In this document: positions 1 to 8,992 of the stretch, one piece after another
Position numbering within the stretch: the stretch's first letter is position 1
How the letters are laid out: each line of letters starts with the position of its first letter
Source: DAOUJW01 sp965218945
Lineage (GTDB): Bacteria; Chloroflexota; Dehalococcoidia; Lucifugimonadales; UBA2985
DNA length: 64,000 nt
Direction of reading: 5' to 3'
NCBI GenBank assembly: GCA_965218945.1
Contig: OZ244718.1
Coordinates: forward strand, 1,860,001-1,924,000
Made by a program: the position numbers and the translations under genes
The notes under the pieces: generated by a model
Seen by the model: only the letters and a program-made list of their open reading frames with translations
Databases searched by the model: none
What the model was told of the DNA's origin: nothing

Positions 1-359
1 GGCAGCATATAGTGTATACCCTGGTTGGGGAAGCAGTCCCCGTTCTTGACCCAGCCCTCCCGCTTCGCCTGTTCCACCGTTGAAGGCAGGCCACGGAAGA
101 TGCCTTGCGTAATTATCAATCGATCAGATGTGGAGTCCTGACCACCACAGCTAACCGCGGCGAGAGCCAGAGTAAAGGCCCCCATTGCAGCAACCACACC
201 GGCTATTGAATTCTTAGACAAGTCTTCTTCCTCTCTGATAGTCGCGACTCCGTTCTTCACAACGGGAGTCCACTCTTCGCCCGATGCACTAGCCCTTTTA
301 TACAACACCCGGACCTCCGTGGCCCCGAGGCGCCTAAATGTTGGGCTATGCTGTTTCAT
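1..359 (-). CDS. Partial lipoprotein/membrane-anchored protein, 3' end beyond window
   Basis: Open frame of 119 codons running off the left edge. The ATG at 359 is preceded by an AGGAG-type RBS and a TTGACA-N17-TAGCCT promoter like those of the SBP array. This predicts about 47 cytoplasmic residues, then a hydrophobic segment (AGVVAAMGAFTLALAAVSC) ending in a possible lipobox Cys, then GGQDSTSDRL and a region containing NGDCFPNQGIHYML. An in-frame TTG at 221, directly before the hydrophobic stretch and with a purine-rich GAGGAAG upstream, would give a classical lipoprotein signal peptide. That alternative start is also credible. It is not an SBP_bac_5 protein in the part seen and I do not recognise the family. 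The shared promoter and leader suggest co-regulation with the array. Confidence 0.65.
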   Translation of the reverse strand, partial: MKQHSPTFRRLGATEVRVLYKRASASGEEWTPVVKNGVATIREEEDLSKNSIAGVVAAMGAFTLALAAVSCGGQDSTSDRLIITQGIFRGLPSTVEQAKREGWVKNGDCFPNQGIHYML

Positions 360-396
360 TTATCTTTCTCTCCTATAGGAGTTGTAGATGGTCGGT

Positions 397-425
397 AGGC
401 TAACATTTGACGTATCTCCTGTCAA
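397..425 (-). promoter_or_regulatory. Promoter of left-edge lipoprotein gene
   Basis: TTGACA (425-420), 17-nt spacer, TAGCCT (402-397). The leader just downstream contains ATCTACAACTCC, the box also seen at most SBP genes; the 20 nt around it are nearly the same as upstream of SBP-03. Confidence 0.75.
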
Positions 426-504
426 TAGGTTTTAAAGTCCTAAGTTCTTACAAATTCTTAACATGTCACTCCCTGATATGAGGCTGCAAGGGCGCTTTTC
501 GTAA

Positions 505-542
505 AACACAAGAGCGGGGGCTTAAGCCCCCGCTCTTGTGTT
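505..542 (-). terminator. Terminator of SBP-01
   Basis: Perfect 38-nt palindrome (stem AACACAAGAGCGGGGGC) 18 nt after the SBP-01 stop, followed on the minus strand by a short T run. Confidence 0.85.
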
Positions 543-560
543 AAGCTTTCCACGTTCAGG

Positions 561-2525
561 CTACCTATCGGCCAGCCACATCCTCTCGTTCATGGCGTAC
601 TTGGTGTAGGAGTACAGATCGTAGCCCTTCCACCCCTTCAACTCCACCCTCCATCCGGGGAAGATGAGGCTCCAGCCCACCACGGGATACTGGACAACAT
701 CGTGGTTAAGCTTGAGATCCAACTCCCGCACCATCTCCTTCCTCTTGACAGGGTCCAACTCCTCCGACTGCGCCCTGATCATCTGCTCCACCTCAGCCAT
801 CACCTCCGGCTGCTCACTCCAGCGCGCCTCCAGGTTTGTTATGACGGTTACCGACGCGAACTCCCGTATGTAGTTGGCGAACAGGTCGTCATCGGGGTCT
901 CCTATCACCGAGGAGGTGTAGGAGCTTATGATGAAGTCGAAGTTGCCGGACGTGCCCAGATCGTCACGTTTGGTGCGCTCCCCAAAGTCGGAGCTAACCT
1001 TCATGCCCAAGGTCTTGCTCAGGCTATCAATGACGAACTCACAGGCGTCTATGTCCGACTGGTCGGTTACCACCGCCACGCACGCAGCTTCAGGCCGGTT
1101 CCCAGCGCCGAACACCTCGTCCATCAGCCGGTTCGCCTCCGCCACGTCCTCATCCTTCGGCTGACGATACCCGGGCCACGTCCTTATCTCCTCCTCCGTC
1201 GGCGCATAGTAAGTCCCCGGCGCCATAGTGTGGGCCAGTTTCATGCCCTCATACCCGGATATCCGGTAGAAGTCCAGCCACTCGTCCCGGTTCAGCGCCA
1301 AAGTGATCGCCCTGCGCGCCCGCACGTCATCCCAAGGCGCCTTCACTCCGAACATTATAGTCCTGGCCCAGTGGTTCAGCTGGTTGTTTATGACTATCCG
1401 GTCCGGGAAGTCTCGTATGGCCTGCTCCGCCTGGCCCGGTGTCATGCTCCAACTGCCCTCACCCATGTAGTGAATCTTCCCAGTCGCCAACGCCGTAAAC
1501 CGTGTGCCTATATCCTTGATGACGACGTTTCTGTATCCGTCGAGCAGTGGCAGTCCCTCGCGCCAGTAGTTGGGGTTGGCTTCAAAATCCGTGCTGACGT
1601 TCAGGTTTATCTCCTTAGGAATGAAGGGCCCTGTGCCGTGCATCGCATAGAAGTTGGCCGGCACTTCGTTGTCTCCATAGGAGCGCCCCTCCCTCTCTCC
1701 GAAGTCGTTCAGCCAGGCTATGAAGTCCTTGTCAAGCACCACGGCCGCACGGCCCGCCAGTGTGCCCATTGTCTTCCCCAAGGGTCTGTCAAAGTGCATC
1801 ACGAAGGTATAGCCGCGTGGACCGTCCGGACAGCTGGTACTTTCAAGGTGCTGAAGAGCCTGTGGGCCAGTGGTCATTCGTGTCTCGAACTCCGGTGGCC
1901 AGACGAACCTGTCTATTGTGGCCTTTGCGTCCTCACACACGAACTCGTCGCCCAGGATCTGTCCGCCGTTGAACTCCACCGGTACGGGAGAATCCTCAGC
2001 TACGCTGGCCTCATCAAAGAACGTCACGCCCTCGTGAAGCTGCATAGTAAGGGTCTTGCCGTCTTCGGCCATATCCCAAGTCTCAACCAGGTCACCCTCT
2101 ATGGACGTTAGGTCACCAGTCCAGGGATCTATGCGGAACAGGGAGTTGACCGGCAGGCCTCGCCAGCAGCCGTGGGTGTAGCAGCAGGCTTGGATGTAGA
2201 GGTTGAACCGGGTATTGTCCCTCTGCGCTCCGAATATGAAGGTTCCACCCGTCTTGGGTTCGCCCCACTCAGAGTCATAGCCGGGGCTTTCCAAGTAACG
2301 CTGCATCCACGTGAGGTCCGCCATAGCCCCCGACACCGGAGTCGCCGTCGGCTGCCCATCAACCGTAAGAGGCGTGGCCGCGGCCGCGGTCGTAGGGGTA
2401 GGCGCAGCCGCAGGCGGAGTCGTTGGTTCTGGATCTTCGCTCGCACACGCTAAAGCGACCGCCATCATGGCTATCGCTAAAACTGCTATCGTCGGCTTGA
2501 ACATGGACCTGCTGAATAGCCTCAT
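561..2525 (-). CDS. SBP-01: family-5 ABC-type solute-binding lipoprotein (clade A)
   Basis: 654 residues. Extracytoplasmic substrate receptor of the SBP_bac_5 family (peptide/nickel/oligosaccharide-type ABC importers); substrate unknown. Signal peptide with lipobox ALAC, lipidated Cys27, then a Pro/Thr/Ala-rich tether to about residue 65, then the bilobed binding domain. Motifs shared across the array: SPGYDxxWGEP, CCYTHGC, FRIDPWTGDL, GDEFVCEDA, SCPDGPRG, GEGSWSMTPGQAEQAIRDF, APGTYYAP, GYRQPKDED, IGDPDDD and FPGWRVELKG. I chose the ATG at 2525; an upstream in-frame ATG at 2567 lies on the promoter -10. The length is about 100 residues above a typical DppA because of the tether and insertions. 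This is the last gene of the array in transcription order, and no permease or ATPase gene adjoins it. Confidence 0.9.
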   Translation of the reverse strand: MRLFSRSMFKPTIAVLAIAMMAVALACASEDPEPTTPPAAAPTPTTAAAATPLTVDGQPTATPVSGAMADLTWMQRYLESPGYDSEWGEPKTGGTFIFGAQRDNTRFNLYIQACCYTHGCWRGLPVNSLFRIDPWTGDLTSIEGDLVETWDMAEDGKTLTMQLHEGVTFFDEASVAEDSPVPVEFNGGQILGDEFVCEDAKATIDRFVWPPEFETRMTTGPQALQHLESTSCPDGPRGYTFVMHFDRPLGKTMGTLAGRAAVVLDKDFIAWLNDFGEREGRSYGDNEVPANFYAMHGTGPFIPKEINLNVSTDFEANPNYWREGLPLLDGYRNVVIKDIGTRFTALATGKIHYMGEGSWSMTPGQAEQAIRDFPDRIVINNQLNHWARTIMFGVKAPWDDVRARRAITLALNRDEWLDFYRISGYEGMKLAHTMAPGTYYAPTEEEIRTWPGYRQPKDEDVAEANRLMDEVFGAGNRPEAACVAVVTDQSDIDACEFVIDSLSKTLGMKVSSDFGERTKRDDLGTSGNFDFIISSYTSSVIGDPDDDLFANYIREFASVTVITNLEARWSEQPEVMAEVEQMIRAQSEELDPVKRKEMVRELDLKLNHDVVQYPVVGWSLIFPGWRVELKGWKGYDLYSYTKYAMNERMWLADR

Positions 2526-2557
2526 GCCGTACCCCCTACATATGCAAATTGCTGTGA

Positions 2558-2587
2558 AGGCTATCACAAATTCTCGCCCTTTGTCAA
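2558..2587 (-). promoter_or_regulatory. Promoter of SBP-01
   Basis: TTGACA (2587-2582), 18-nt spacer, TAGCCT (2563-2558), 33 nt from the ATG. The leader differs from the other copies and lacks the ATCTACAACTCC box. Confidence 0.65.
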
Positions 2588-2658
2588 TTAGAGGAATCGC
2601 CTTTCGCTACCTACTTTCCGCCAGTTTAACAAGTCACATTAAGGAATGAATATTAAAG

Positions 2659-2692
2659 AGGACTGCCCCCGCTCTGTTGCGGGGGCAGTCCT
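2659..2692 (-). terminator. Terminator of SBP-02
   Basis: Stem AGGACTGCCCCCGC with a 6-nt loop, followed by CTTTAATA. Its sequence is unlike the terminators further right. Confidence 0.85.
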
Positions 2693-2732
2693 TCATAAGG
2701 TTCCCTAGTAGGGCCGGTTCCAGGCCGTTACT

Positions 2733-4682
2733 CTATGCGCCGAACCACACCCTTTCCCACATGGTTCCCTTGGTGAAGGAGTAGAGGTCGTAGCCCTTGA
2801 TTCCCTTGGCCTCTACCCGCCACGAGGGGAAGATGTTTGTCCAGCCCAGCATGTCGTGATAGCTGTGAACCTCCGTCCGAAGGAAGTCTTCCAGAGTGCG
2901 GAACAGCTCTCGACGCTTCACGGGGTCCAGCTCCCTGGACTGCCCCCTGATCATGTCGTCCAGCATCTGCATGTTTTCAGGCTGCGCTTCCCACATTGCT
3001 TCCAAGCTGGCTTTAGCGCCGTAGCTCACTGACACGAACTCTTTCAGGAACGTGTTGGGATAGGAGTCGTCCGGGTCGCCGGTTGCCGTGCTCACCGTGC
3101 CGGACCCCAGCGTCAGAGTAAAGTTATTGTTATCGCGCTTCTCGTAGGCCGCCGAGGAGTCCATGAAGTCGGAGGTCACTTCCCAGTCCACGTTCTTGGC
3201 AAGCTGGTCCATCACGAACAGACAGGCGTCGATATCGCTCTGCTGGGGCGTAGGCGCCAAACACTCCAAAGTAGGGCGCTCACCGGGTCCAAAAACCTCG
3301 TCCAGTAGCTGATTTGCTAGAGCGAAGTCTTCGTCCTTGGGCTGACGCCATCCCGGCCAGGACATTAGCTCTTCCTCAGAGGGGGCGAAGTATGTACCCG
3401 GGGGCACCGAGTACGCCATTCGGGTGCCTTCCAGGACAGCGTCGCCGACCCTTACCTGGCGGAACGCCCTCCACTCCTCGCGATCCATAGCCAGGTGAAC
3501 GGCCTCCCGCGCCTTCCAGTCGTTGAACGGGGGGCCTGCCGCGTTGAAGTATATAACGCGGGCCCACATGTTCATCTGGGGATTCACCACTATAGTTTCG
3601 GGGAAGTCGCGCAGCGCCTGCTCGGCCTGGCCGGAGGTGAAGCCGTAGCTCCCCTCTCCGTAGAACTGAACCTTGTTCGTGGCCAGTGCCGTGAACCGGC
3701 TTCCAGGGTCCTTTATGACCACGTTCTCATACCTATCCAGTAGAGGCAGGCCCGTCCGCCAGTAGTCGGGGTTGGCTACCCACTCAGAGCTGACGGACAC
3801 GTTGATAGATTCTGGAATAAAGGCTCCAGTACCCGACTGCCACGTGAAGTTGTCGGGCGTCTCCTCCCGCATTATGTTGGCCTCATGACTGTGCAGCCAC
3901 TCGATCCAGTCCTTGTCCAGCATGGCAAGGCCGCGGGACAGGGTGCTCAGCGTACTCGCCCTGGGCTCGGTAAAGTTCATCTCGAAGGTCAAGCCGCGAG
4001 GCCCGTCCGGGCAGGTGAGCTCGCCCAAGTGCGAGAACATGGCCCGGGTCCTGGTCAGGCGGGGGGCTTCCCACTCCGGGGGGCGAGCCATGCGCTCGAA
4101 GGTCGCCACGGCGTCCTCGCATACGAATGCATCGCCGTTGACCTTGCCGGCCACTTCTGCCGGTAAGTTGGGGTTATTGTAGAAGGTCACCCCTTCATGG
4201 AGCTCTATAGTGAGGATGGAGCCATCCGCGGACATCTCCCAGCTTTCCGCCAGGTCGCCCTCAAGGGTGCCAAGTCCCACCCACGGGTCGACGCGGAACA
4301 GGGAGTTGTAAGCTAGCTCGTTCCAGCAACCGTGGGCGTAGCACCCTCCAATGGTGGACGGGCTGAAGTCCGTGTTGTCGCGGTTGGAGCCGAATATGAA
4401 CGTGCCGCCAGTCCTCGGCTCGCCCCATGCGGGATCGTAGCCAGGGCTCTTCAAGTACCGGTCCATCCACGCAAGGTCCATTTCGGTCTCCGCCACCGGC
4501 GTCGCCGTGGGAAGCGTCATCTGCCCTGGCGTCGTCGCTGTAGGCGCCGGGGTGTTTGTTGCCGGCGCGGATGTAGGCTCAGGTGTAGCTTCCTCGCTCG
4601 CACAAGCCAAGGCAACCACCAGCATGGTAGCCGCCAATAACACTGCTATCGGCCTGAATATAGAAGCACCGCGTAGACGCAT
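2733..4682 (-). CDS. SBP-02: family-5 solute-binding lipoprotein (clade B)
   Basis: 649 residues, lipid Cys27. Clade B is recognised by GEGSYGFTSGQAEQALRDF and RVRVGDAVLEGT in place of the clade-A SWSMTPGQ and RISGYEG segments. The N-lobe motif is GGCYAHGC, so the first Cys of the usual CCY is replaced. The sequence is divergent throughout (SPSTIGGCYAHGCWNEL; C-terminus MWERVWFGA), making it, with SBP-15, one of the two least clade-A-like copies. Promoter and terminator are its own. The substrate presumably differs from the clade-A proteins, because the swapped segment faces the inter-lobe cleft in this fold (inference). Confidence 0.9.
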   Translation of the reverse strand: MRLRGASIFRPIAVLLAATMLVVALACASEEATPEPTSAPATNTPAPTATTPGQMTLPTATPVAETEMDLAWMDRYLKSPGYDPAWGEPRTGGTFIFGSNRDNTDFSPSTIGGCYAHGCWNELAYNSLFRVDPWVGLGTLEGDLAESWEMSADGSILTIELHEGVTFYNNPNLPAEVAGKVNGDAFVCEDAVATFERMARPPEWEAPRLTRTRAMFSHLGELTCPDGPRGLTFEMNFTEPRASTLSTLSRGLAMLDKDWIEWLHSHEANIMREETPDNFTWQSGTGAFIPESINVSVSSEWVANPDYWRTGLPLLDRYENVVIKDPGSRFTALATNKVQFYGEGSYGFTSGQAEQALRDFPETIVVNPQMNMWARVIYFNAAGPPFNDWKAREAVHLAMDREEWRAFRQVRVGDAVLEGTRMAYSVPPGTYFAPSEEELMSWPGWRQPKDEDFALANQLLDEVFGPGERPTLECLAPTPQQSDIDACLFVMDQLAKNVDWEVTSDFMDSSAAYEKRDNNNFTLTLGSGTVSTATGDPDDSYPNTFLKEFVSVSYGAKASLEAMWEAQPENMQMLDDMIRGQSRELDPVKRRELFRTLEDFLRTEVHSYHDMLGWTNIFPSWRVEAKGIKGYDLYSFTKGTMWERVWFGA

Positions 4683-4722
4683 ATACCACCCCCCCTAGTC
4701 TTGGAGTTTCAGATTAGGCGGA

Positions 4723-4751
4723 AGGCTATCACTACCCCTGAGTTTTGTCAA
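4723..4751 (-). promoter_or_regulatory. Promoter of SBP-02
   Basis: TTGACA (4751-4746), 17-nt spacer, TAGCCT (4728-4723), 41 nt from the ATG. Confidence 0.8.
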
Positions 4752-4789
4752 TAGCTTGAGCCGGCTTTTGGACGTCGAGCTTACAGCAA

Positions 4790-4817
4790 GGAGGCCATCG
4801 CTTGTGCGATGGCCTCC
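4790..4817 (-). terminator. Terminator of SBP-03
   Basis: Stem GGAGGCCATCG with a 6-nt loop, 40 nt after the SBP-03 stop. Only a weak T-rich tail. Confidence 0.75.
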
Positions 4818-4856
4818 CTGTTCAAACCTGTCGATGCAACCACTTTGGTGAGAGGT

Positions 4857-6818
4857 CTACTTTGCTAGCCACATCCTCTCGTTCATGACGTACTTGGTGT
4901 TGGAGTACAGGTCATAACCCCTCCATCCCTTCAACTCCACCCTCCAGCCTGGGAATATCAGGCTCCATCCCACCAGCATGTACTGATTAACCTCATCCAG
5001 GATCTTCAGATCCAACTCTCGCACCAAGTCCCTCCTCTTCACAGGGTCCAACTCTGCAGACTGGGCACGGATCATCCTCTCCACCTCAGCCATCACCTCC
5101 GGCTGCTCAGCCCACCTGGCTCCCATAAACACCTTGGAGGAAGCGGCGATGAAGTCCAGTATGTAGTTGTTATAAAGATCGTCGTCCGGGTCTCCAATCG
5201 TCGAAGAGGTCGCTGAACTGATAGAGAAGTCGAAGTTACCACTGGTAGTGATAGGCGTACTCGCTGCCGACTCCATGAAGTCCGAGTCGATCTCCATGCC
5301 CAGATTCTTCCCCAGGTTGTCCATCACGAAGAGACAGGCATCTATGTCAGACTGGTCCGTTGTAACCGCCTTACACTTCGCAGTGGGACGGTTTCCCACT
5401 CCAAACACCTCATCCATCAACCGGTTCGCCTCCGCTATGTCCTCGTCCTTCGGCTGGCGATAGCCCGGCCACGTCCGTATCTCCTCGTCAGTAGGCGCAT
5501 AGTAAGTCCCCGGCGCCATTGTGTGCGCCAGCTTCATCCCCTCATACCCGGATATCCGGTAGAAGTCCAGCCACTGGTCACGATCGAGGGCCAGGCTCAT
5601 GGCCCTCCTCACCCGTGCGTCGTCCCACGGCGCGTTCGCTCCGAAGTACAGCGTCCTGGCCCAGTGGTTCAGCTGGTTGTTGATCACTATCCGATCCGGG
5701 AAGTCACGTATCGCCTGCTCCGCCTGGCCGGGAGTCATGCTCCAACTCCCCTCTCCCATGTAGTGGATCTTCCCAGTTGCCAGCGCCGTGAACCGGCTCC
5801 CTATATCCTTGATGACCACGTTTTGATACTGATCCAGCAGCGGTAATCCCTCCCTGAAGTATGTGGGGTTGGCGATGAACGTGTTGCCGACGTTCAAGTT
5901 GATAGAATCCGGAATGAAGGGCCCCGTGCCATGCATAGCATAGAAGTTGCCGGGGACCTCCTTATCCATGTACTGTTCACCCGTTTCCTCACCGTGTTCA
6001 TGGAGCCAGGCGATGAAGTCCTTGTCCATGATTGTCGCGGCTCGACCGGCCAGTATTCCCAGGGTCTTGCCCCTGGGCTCCGCAAACTGCATCACAAAGG
6101 TGTATCCCCGGGGACCATCTGGACAGCTCACACTATCCAGGTGCGCAAGTTGCGTTGGGCCTTGAGTGTACGGCCACTTCCCCTTCCTCCAGTCGGGCGG
6201 AAAGACGTAACGCTCATAGGTGGCCTTGGCATCCTCGCAAACGAACTCGTCTCCCAGGATCTGCCCACCGTTGAACTCCGCCGGCACTGTGGATTCCTCA
6301 GCCATCTTCTCGAAGAACTTGACGCCCTGGCGAAGCTGCGTGGTCAGGGTCAGGCCGTCGTCGGACATGTCCCAACTCTCCACCAAGTCACCCTCTATAG
6401 CCGCGAGATCCCCCGTCCAGGCATCAATTCGGAACAGGGAGTTGGTAGGGAGTCCGCGGAAACAGCCGTGGTTGTAGCAGCAACCCTGTATCGCGTGGTT
6501 AAAGGTTGTATTGTCTCTTTGAGCTCCAAAGATATATGTCCCACCTGTAATTGGCTGGCCCCACGCCGGATCGTAGCCCGGGCTCTTCAGGTACCTCTCC
6601 ATCCATGTAAGATCCGGCTGCATTTGACCAACCGGCGTCGCTGTCGGCTGCCCGTCAACCGTAAGCGGCGTAGACGCGGCCGGGACCGTAGGAGTTGCCG
6701 CAGCCGTGGGCGCCGCCGTAGGCTCGTCCTCACCCGCGCACGCCAAGGCGACCATAAGCATGGCGACTGCTAAAACCGCTATCACTGGCTTCAATATCGA
6801 CGCATTGCGTAACCGCAT
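4857..6818 (-). CDS. SBP-03: family-5 solute-binding lipoprotein (clade A)
   Basis: 653 residues, lipid Cys27, ATG with a GGGGTAAG-type RBS. By eye its closest relative in the window is SBP-07: both carry GCCYNHGCFRGLPTN, an insertion with WRKG and PYTxGP near residue 215, and NLNVGNTFIANPTYF in the N-lobe. The two genes lie about 9.5 kb apart with three other copies between them, so the pair arose by a segmental event or was shuffled afterwards. The binding-cleft segment is standard clade A (RISGYEGMKLAHTMAPGTYYAP). Confidence 0.9.
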   Translation of the reverse strand: MRLRNASILKPVIAVLAVAMLMVALACAGEDEPTAAPTAAATPTVPAASTPLTVDGQPTATPVGQMQPDLTWMERYLKSPGYDPAWGQPITGGTYIFGAQRDNTTFNHAIQGCCYNHGCFRGLPTNSLFRIDAWTGDLAAIEGDLVESWDMSDDGLTLTTQLRQGVKFFEKMAEESTVPAEFNGGQILGDEFVCEDAKATYERYVFPPDWRKGKWPYTQGPTQLAHLDSVSCPDGPRGYTFVMQFAEPRGKTLGILAGRAATIMDKDFIAWLHEHGEETGEQYMDKEVPGNFYAMHGTGPFIPDSINLNVGNTFIANPTYFREGLPLLDQYQNVVIKDIGSRFTALATGKIHYMGEGSWSMTPGQAEQAIRDFPDRIVINNQLNHWARTLYFGANAPWDDARVRRAMSLALDRDQWLDFYRISGYEGMKLAHTMAPGTYYAPTDEEIRTWPGYRQPKDEDIAEANRLMDEVFGVGNRPTAKCKAVTTDQSDIDACLFVMDNLGKNLGMEIDSDFMESAASTPITTSGNFDFSISSATSSTIGDPDDDLYNNYILDFIAASSKVFMGARWAEQPEVMAEVERMIRAQSAELDPVKRRDLVRELDLKILDEVNQYMLVGWSLIFPGWRVELKGWRGYDLYSNTKYVMNERMWLAK

Positions 6819-6856
6819 ATCTTACCCCCTTAGTTTTGGAGTTGTAGATGGTCGGT

Positions 6857-6885
6857 AGGCTAGCATTACTCGTAAAATTTGTCAA
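6857..6885 (-). promoter_or_regulatory. Promoter of SBP-03
   Basis: TTGACA (6885-6880), 17-nt spacer, TAGCCT (6862-6857), 39 nt from the ATG. The leader box ATCTACAACTCC is intact. Confidence 0.8.
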
Positions 6886-6949
6886 TGGACAACGACATGG
6901 AAACCCGCCTGAATTGGATGTCATCGGATATTCCGCGGAAGCAAAAAAC

Positions 6950-6986
6950 CGGGATGCCCCTCGCACCGACTGTGAGGGGCATCCCG
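6950..6986 (-). terminator. Terminator of SBP-04 pseudogene
   Basis: Stem CGGGATGCCCCTC, followed on the minus strand by GTTTTTTGC. Retained although the gene is dead. Confidence 0.85.
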
Positions 6987-7021
6987 TTAAATGTGTATTC
7001 CAGTCGTACGGCTAAGTTACA

Positions 7022-8872
7022 CTACTGCGCTATCCACAACCTCTCGTGCATGATGTACTTGGTGTTGGAGTACAGATCATACCCCCTCCATCCCTTCAGT
7101 TCCGTCCTCCAGCCTGGGAATATTAGGCTCCACCCCACCACCACGTACTGAGACACTTCGCTCATGAGCTTCTGGTCCAGCTCCGCCACCATCTCCTTCC
7201 TCTTCACAGGGTCCAACTCTGCCGACTGAAGGTTAATCATATCCGCGACCTCTTGCATCACCTCTGGCTGCTCAGCCCAGCGCGCTTCCATGAAGTTCTT
7301 GGAGGTTGCGGACACCAGGTCGAGTAAGTAGTTGTTGAAGAGGTCATCGTCCGGGTCTCCTATGGTCGCGGACACGTAGGACGAAATCGTGAAGTCGAAG
7401 TTGCCCGACGACGCGATGTCGTCTCTCGCCGCCCTTTCCATGAAGTCCGACTCTATCTCCATACCCAGGTTCTTCTTCAGATTGTCTATTATGTACAGAC
7501 AAGCGTCTATATCCGACTGGTCAGTGGTCACCGCAATGCACTTGGACGTGGGTCGGACGCCCTCTCCCATCACCTCATCCATCAGCCGGTTCGCCTCGGC
7601 AATGTCCTCATCCTTGGGCTGACGATAACCAGGCCACGTCCGTATCTCCTCATCAGTCGGAGCGTAGTACGTCCCGGGCGCCATCGTGTGCGCCAGCTTC
7701 ATCCCCTCGTATCCGGGTATGCGGTAGAACTCCAGCCACCCATCCCGGTCTATCGCCAAATGAATGGCCCTTCTCATGCGCACGTCGTCCCAAGGCGCCT
7801 TGGAACCGAAAGCGATTGTCCTCGCCCAGTGGTTCAGCTGGTTGTTGATCACGATGCGGTCAGAAAAGTCCCGGATGGCCTGCTGTGCCTGACCGGGAGT
7901 CATGCTCCAGCTTCCCTCTCCCATGTAGTGAATCTTCCCCGTGGCCAGCGCCGTGAAGCGGCTTCCAATGTCCTTGATAACCACGTTCTGGTAGCGGTCC
8001 ACTACCGGCAGACCCTCGCGCCAGTAGTTGGGGTTCGCATTGTACATCGTATGTACGCTCTGGTTCAGGTCAACCGGAATAAACGGGCCGGTGCCGATCT
8101 GGGCGTAGAAGTTTTCCGGCACCTCGTTGTCCATGAACGAAGTCCCTTCTCTCTCGCCCCATTCGTTCAACCAGGCGATGAAGTCCGCTTCGAAAATGGT
8201 CGCGGCATCGCCCCCAAGTATGCCCAAAGTCTTGCCTCGAGGCTCAGTGAAGTTCATCACGAAGGTGTAGCCCCTGTCTCCATCCGGGCAACTGGTGCTC
8301 TCAAGGTGCCCCAGGTAGGCGCCACCATGCGTAATTCTGTTCTCCCACGCCGGAGGCCATCTGAATCTATCCATCGAGGCCTTGGCGTCCTCGCAGACAA
8401 GCTCGTCGCCCAGAATCTGGCCGTCGTTGAACTCCGCAGGCACCGAGGTCGGCGTAGTCTGCGCCGACAGGCTCTCCTCATCAAAGAACGTGACACCCTG
8501 TTGCGGCTGCATGGTCAGGGTCTTGCCGTCCTCCGACATCTCCCAGTTCTCCACCAGGTCACCCTCCACGGTCGTGAGGTCTCCCGTCTAGGCGTCTATG
8601 CGGAACAGGGAGTTCACGGGAAGTCCAGCATAGCAACCGTGAGTGTAGCAGCAACTCTGCTCAAAGGGGTGGACACGCGTACTGTCGCGCTGCGCGCCAA
8701 ATATAAAGATCCCACCCGTTACGGGCTCGCCCCACGCCGGATCGTAGCCGGGGCTCTGCAAGTAACTATCTATCCACGGGAGATCCGTGATCGCCTCTGA
8801 CACCGGCATAGCCGTCGCCTGTACGTCAACCGTTAAAGGCGTAGCCGCAGCCGATGTCGTAGGAGTTGTAGG
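7022..8872 (-). pseudogene. SBP-04: decayed family-5 solute-binding protein
   Basis: Two lesions. First, an amber TAG at 8588-8590 replaces the Trp of the array-wide motif FRIDAWTGDL and splits the frame into an N-terminal fragment (to 8809) and a 515-codon remainder. Second, homology stops inside the Thr/Pro tether at 8872: an in-frame TAA follows at once (8873-8875), and the signal peptide, start codon, leader and promoter present in every sister copy are missing. The rest is well preserved, with CCYTHGC, GDELVCEDA, SCPDGDRG and SWSMTPGQ intact, so inactivation looks fairly recent. By eye its closest intact relative is SBP-20: both have ESLS, GDELVCEDA, GGDAATIF and IGTGPFIP. Confidence 0.88.
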
Positions 8873-8921
8873 TTAGTTTCGTCATAGCCTCCAGAGGCTA
8901 GATGATGAATGAGCAAAAAAG

Positions 8922-8956
8922 AGGCTGCCCATCGCGGTTGGCGCGAGGGGCAGCCT
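8922..8956 (-). terminator. Terminator of SBP-05
   Basis: Stem AGGCTGCCC with a large loop, followed by CTTTTTTGC on the minus strand. Confidence 0.8.
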
Positions 8957-8992
8957 TATGAGCTTGGAGTCAACCTCCTAAGATTCGCTGCG

